Shown one piece after another: positions 60,538 to 64,000 of a stretch of 64,000 nt of DNA. Position 1 is the stretch's first letter. Each line of letters opens with the position of its first letter. The notes under the pieces are model-generated. The model searched no databases. It was not told where the DNA came from and saw only the letters and a program-made list of their open reading frames with translations. The DNA lies in assembly GCA_963693305.1 (NCBI GenBank), contig OY855903.1, positions 35,761,251 through 35,825,250 on the forward strand, written 5' to 3'. Source of the DNA: Meandrina meandrites (taxonomy: Eukaryota; Cnidaria; Anthozoa; Scleractinia; Meandrinidae). The position numbers and the translations under genes were made by a program.

Positions 60538-63248
60538 GGACCAGAATGAATAATAACTCATAATAACTCTGTTGACACAAAGAAAAAGCGAACGACTTGG
60601 AGCAAATCTAACACTTCTCGGTACCAAAACACGTAAAAGTCTTGACAAGAAATCCTGAGACTTTCGCTTTTGCGGCTAGAACTTTCTTTTTACTGTTAAC
60701 ATTTTTTTTTTCGGCCAACGACTGTTACGCCTAAGACTTAATTTTTTTGGTCGCTTTATGGCTAACGGCTGACCTCATTAAGATCCACTACTTAAACGAA
60801 GTTTTGTTTTGATATTATACTTCGGCTTAGTTTTAGGATATTTTTTTTGGGTCGCTTCCTCAGAAACGAAACTGTATTGTTTTGGATTCAATGTGAACTA
60901 TTTACACAGTGAGCGCTACTATCCAATCAGAAGATCGCTCGTAATCTCAATGTCAACACGGTGTACCAAAGGCAAACAATCTCGTAAATACATATTCTTC
61001 AAATATCAGAAAGATAATCGTAAACAAGACCAAAAATTATTGAGATTAATTACAAATAGAAATATCTGATGACTGCAATGCTTTTAAGTTCGATTAAAGC
61101 GATGTCTTGGCGAAAAATGCAAAGTAAGCTCTTTCCATGTTTAATTGTTAAGTAAACATTCTAGCTATATTCAGAGAAAGAAGAAAATTTCCACCAATGA
61201 GAGCGCTCGCGAGCGCAAACAAGGACACGATGCCTGTTTGCTGGCAGAAAGCCATGAAAAAGGGCAAGAGAAGGGCAAATTAGGAAGTTTCTTTTCATTC
61301 TTATCCTTCCGCGATCTGGAAACGAAACACTATTTATTTTTGAAATAGTTCCTTGTTCGACATTTATAGGGGGAAAATCATTTGCCACCCTCTGCCCCCC
61401 TCGCCTCCCACCCCACTCCCGTGAATTCCAATGATCCGCCATGTAACTGAGTACATACAAAACAGAGGTGGACTCGATAGATTTTATCACCACATTTTAA
61501 TAAACTTTTTATTGACAAAAATAGTCAGGTACCTCAGACATTTTAAGGATGAGCTGAGAAAGCTTTGAAAATGTAGACAACTTGTCCGCTTTTAATTGAA
61601 TTAGAGTGAAACCAACAGCCTAGCAAACAAACACTGCGTTACCGGCCGCAGCGTGGGAAATGAAAATAATCACTCACAGCAAAACTGAAACGCTTTTACA
61701 TAGTCTGAAAGGCATCCTTTCTCCGGTAAGAAACATTTCTTTGCCTTGTAAAATAATTTTTAAGGAAAAAAGTTTCCGGGAATTACAGAGGGAAATATAG
61801 CAAAATGTCGTTTTTGGAGCTAATTTGCATATTGATATTTATCGCTGTTTCTTTTGAAAATCCTGCAACAACGGTAGATTTTTTCCTCAAACGACGCCTA
61901 AATCGACAAATTATTTATTTGTATGCCACAGTGTGGTGATGAGTGGTAATGATCGTATGTATAGGCGTTCCCTGTAAAGAAATCGGACCATCGTTATCTT
62001 TGGTTTTAATCAAAATGGTCAAAATTTGGGAAAATCTTGCTGCTATGTAGCTATGAGTGCCCACAAATTTTATTTGATAGGTTTCTAGACTGGTATTAGT
62101 ACTTTCGAGATACAATAGACTTGACTTCTGATCAGGTCCCACATTCCAGAAAATCGCTTTCAACTACAGGTATGTTGCGTGTCACGCATTCCTGAGTCCG
62201 TTAGGAAGTGTTTTTGAAAATTCATAACTCAGTCAAAATTTTATAGAATACAATTGTTTAACCGTTAGAGTATAGAAGAAACATGAAACCTTGATGTATA
62301 AAATATTCAGCTTGTTTGGTTAAGGAAATACGCTTTGGCAGCGACCGACATTTAATGCTAAATTATGGAGTCTTCAAATGCAAATTGAGTGGTTTTGAGG
62401 TTGCAGTAAAAACCGCCTCACAAAAAATAAAAATAAAAGATTTGATCCAAATAAATGTGATATTTGTTCATGGGATATAATGGTCGACTTTCACTCAAAT
62501 TATTAGAGAAATCGGTGAAGGTCGAAAATTTGCCTTGTCCGCTGTTACGCGGACAGCCTCTTAAAATATAATTTTTTCTAATGTCCAATAAGAGAAAGGA
62601 AGAAGGAATGTTCTACATTCATATTCAGAAACTCTTTGAGACTAACTGAATCATAGACGTTATAACATTGACCAAAAAATTTGTTTCGTTTGCGACAATC
62701 CTGAAGAGATTTCTGTCGAGCTGTTGTGACAGTACAAATTTTGCAAGCATATCTCCTGGATTTACGTGTTGTGTGCATATAAATAAACACATTTTTAATT
62801 GGGAAATGGATATTACTTCTCAGTAACATTCTTGCTATTTTGTATTTAATACCTCGAGAGCTGCTGCTCATTTTGAGGGCTCGGTTTTGAAAACATGAAT
62901 GATGATATGTGGCGCGAAACTTGCCGCATTTCCCGCTAAACCTGAGCTGGCGAACAAATATTTTTTCCTATATTGGAATCCCAAAAAAGACTACTTATAA
63001 TCAAAACAGCAGGTTGTATACTTTTATGTTATGCAACTCATAATTTGTGACCCTCCACGGGAAAACAGGTAAAAAGGTGATGACACGGGCACGCTTATTT
63101 GACACGCTAAACAAAAGAAAATTCTCTTAACACGCTAGCAGCGTGTCACAATGCACGGCTCATTAAAATTTTCTTTTCTCTCACATGGCACGGGAAAAAC
63201 AAAGGAGCGTGTTCATTCTAACAAAGAAGAGTGTCAGGATTTGGAAAT
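60538..63248. other. No gene seen
   Basis: Several frames of 60-110 codons have no domain signal and atypical composition. The ATG-started minus frame at 62871-62578 is the most protein-like, but I do not recognise it and would not annotate it without expression or homology support. Confidence 0.4.
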
Positions 63249-63330
63249 CAAAAAAGCGAGCGATATGACACGCTAAGCGAGGGAAATGACACGCTAAGCG
63301 AGCGATATGACACGCTAAGCGAGCGAAATA
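63249..63330. repeat. 21-base tandem repeat
   Basis: Three to four units of GCGAGCGATATGACACGCTA with small variants. Additional TGACACGCTA/ACACGCTAGCAGCGTGTCA words occur at 63100-63150. The period is 7 codons, so the plus-strand frame stays open as an ERYDTLS repeat, but no gene context is visible. Confidence 0.8.
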
Positions 63331-64000
63331 CAAACTGTGTCGAAATGCACACTGACTATAAATATGTTCGTCTCTGTTTTCCTAAGAAATTTCCGTGTCG
63401 ACAGACTTTGTTTACCACCGTTTGTGCCTTTTGTTTGTAGATTATATCAGTAAAATTCATTTTTCTTGAGCGAAATATTTTAATCCTTCGCATGGTTTCC
63501 ACTGTTTTCAAACGACAAGACATACCGGCTGCAGTGTAACGCAACTTTACATCCACAAAAATGGCTTTCTATTTTCGAGCGGCTTTCGTTCAGTAGCCGA
63601 TTATCTTCTGTTCAAGCTTCACCCATTTGAAGAAAAAAACATTTAATACCTTCGTTTTAATTTTTGTTCGTGTTCGTTTTTTTCCCGCCATCATGGCCGG
63701 AGAAGTTGTCACCCAGCGACCCAGACATGTGTGTAAACAAACAACTTGACAATCTTTAATTCTCATTTCGTGTAAATACGGAGTTCGATAGGAGCTCACT
63801 TGTTCTGTTTTGCGTAACAGTTAAATTTCAGTGTTGAATAATATAACAAGTTTGCTTGATCAAGCGATCAAATTATACTCGAAAGTTTTTTTTCCTTCAG
63901 TGTAGTTTTGAATACAAAAGTTCACTCGAGTGTGGTTACTCCGGGGAAATTGTAGGTTGTATTAGTTTCATCAACAATTATTTTTTGTTAGGTTGCTATT
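63331..64000. other. No gene seen
   Basis: AT-rich end of the window with no supported feature. Confidence 0.45.

Overview
The window looks like repeat-dense, AT-rich nuclear DNA from an animal, most likely an anthozoan cnidarian (a stony coral or close relative). This is inferred from the families I recognise: tRNA-headed SINEs of the type common in corals, a Mutator-like/Kolobok-type transposase of a kind common in cnidarian genomes, L1-like, RTE-like and CR1/L2-like LINEs, DIRS-like retroelements, Crypton-like recombinases, and broken cnidarian multicopy genes with GT-AG introns. I see no rRNA, no CRISPR array and no clearly intact host gene. Almost every coding segment is mobile or decayed.

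Layout. 1-8 kb: an L1-like LINE remnant on the minus strand, split by a 3.2 kb DNA transposon with TTAA-flanked inverted repeats (4111-7300). 8.8-10.9 kb: a foldback repeat and unidentified small ORFs. 11.26-18.32 kb: the most interesting block, a decayed virus-like (Polinton-like) module. Its minus strand carries a collagen-like fibre and a packaging ATPase. Its plus strand carries an acidic proline-rich protein, a minor-capsid-like protein, a small basic protein, a truncated major capsid protein, a small basic virion-like protein, an adenovirus-type cysteine protease, a zinc-ribbon plus parvovirus-type phospholipase A2 protein, and a membrane protein. Nearly all start sites have a TATA-type motif within about 10-15 bases of the initiation codon. 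Most genes carry frameshifts or stops, so this is a fossil integration. No DNA polymerase or integrase is visible.

18.3-20.5 kb: a CR1/L2-like LINE with a 2A-like motif. 22.1-24.3 kb: a palindromic-unit minisatellite and a long palindromic MITE. 24.6-28.2 kb: fragments of cnidarian multicopy genes (Ulp1-like protease/PHD, RecQ-like helicase, a DUF6589-like gene and an unnamed family). 31.4-35.1 kb: a recent 5'-truncated L1-like insertion with a 13-bp target-site duplication and a 95-bp internal tandem duplication. 36.1-37.2 kb: a Tc1/mariner-type transposase. 37.7-46 kb: tandem duplications, a second MITE copy, a DIRS-like retroelement in pieces and a foldback repeat. 46.6-47.8 kb: a Crypton-like tyrosine recombinase pseudogene with an intron. 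49.8-57 kb: SINEs and a three-level nest (SINE in L1-like LINE in RTE-like LINE). 58.2-60.1 kb: another 5'-truncated L1-like copy. The remainder is AT-rich sequence with no gene I can support.

The elements interact mainly by nesting and breaking one another. The virus-like module is the only part whose genes form one functional programme: virion assembly, DNA packaging, protein maturation and, by inference, membrane breach during entry.
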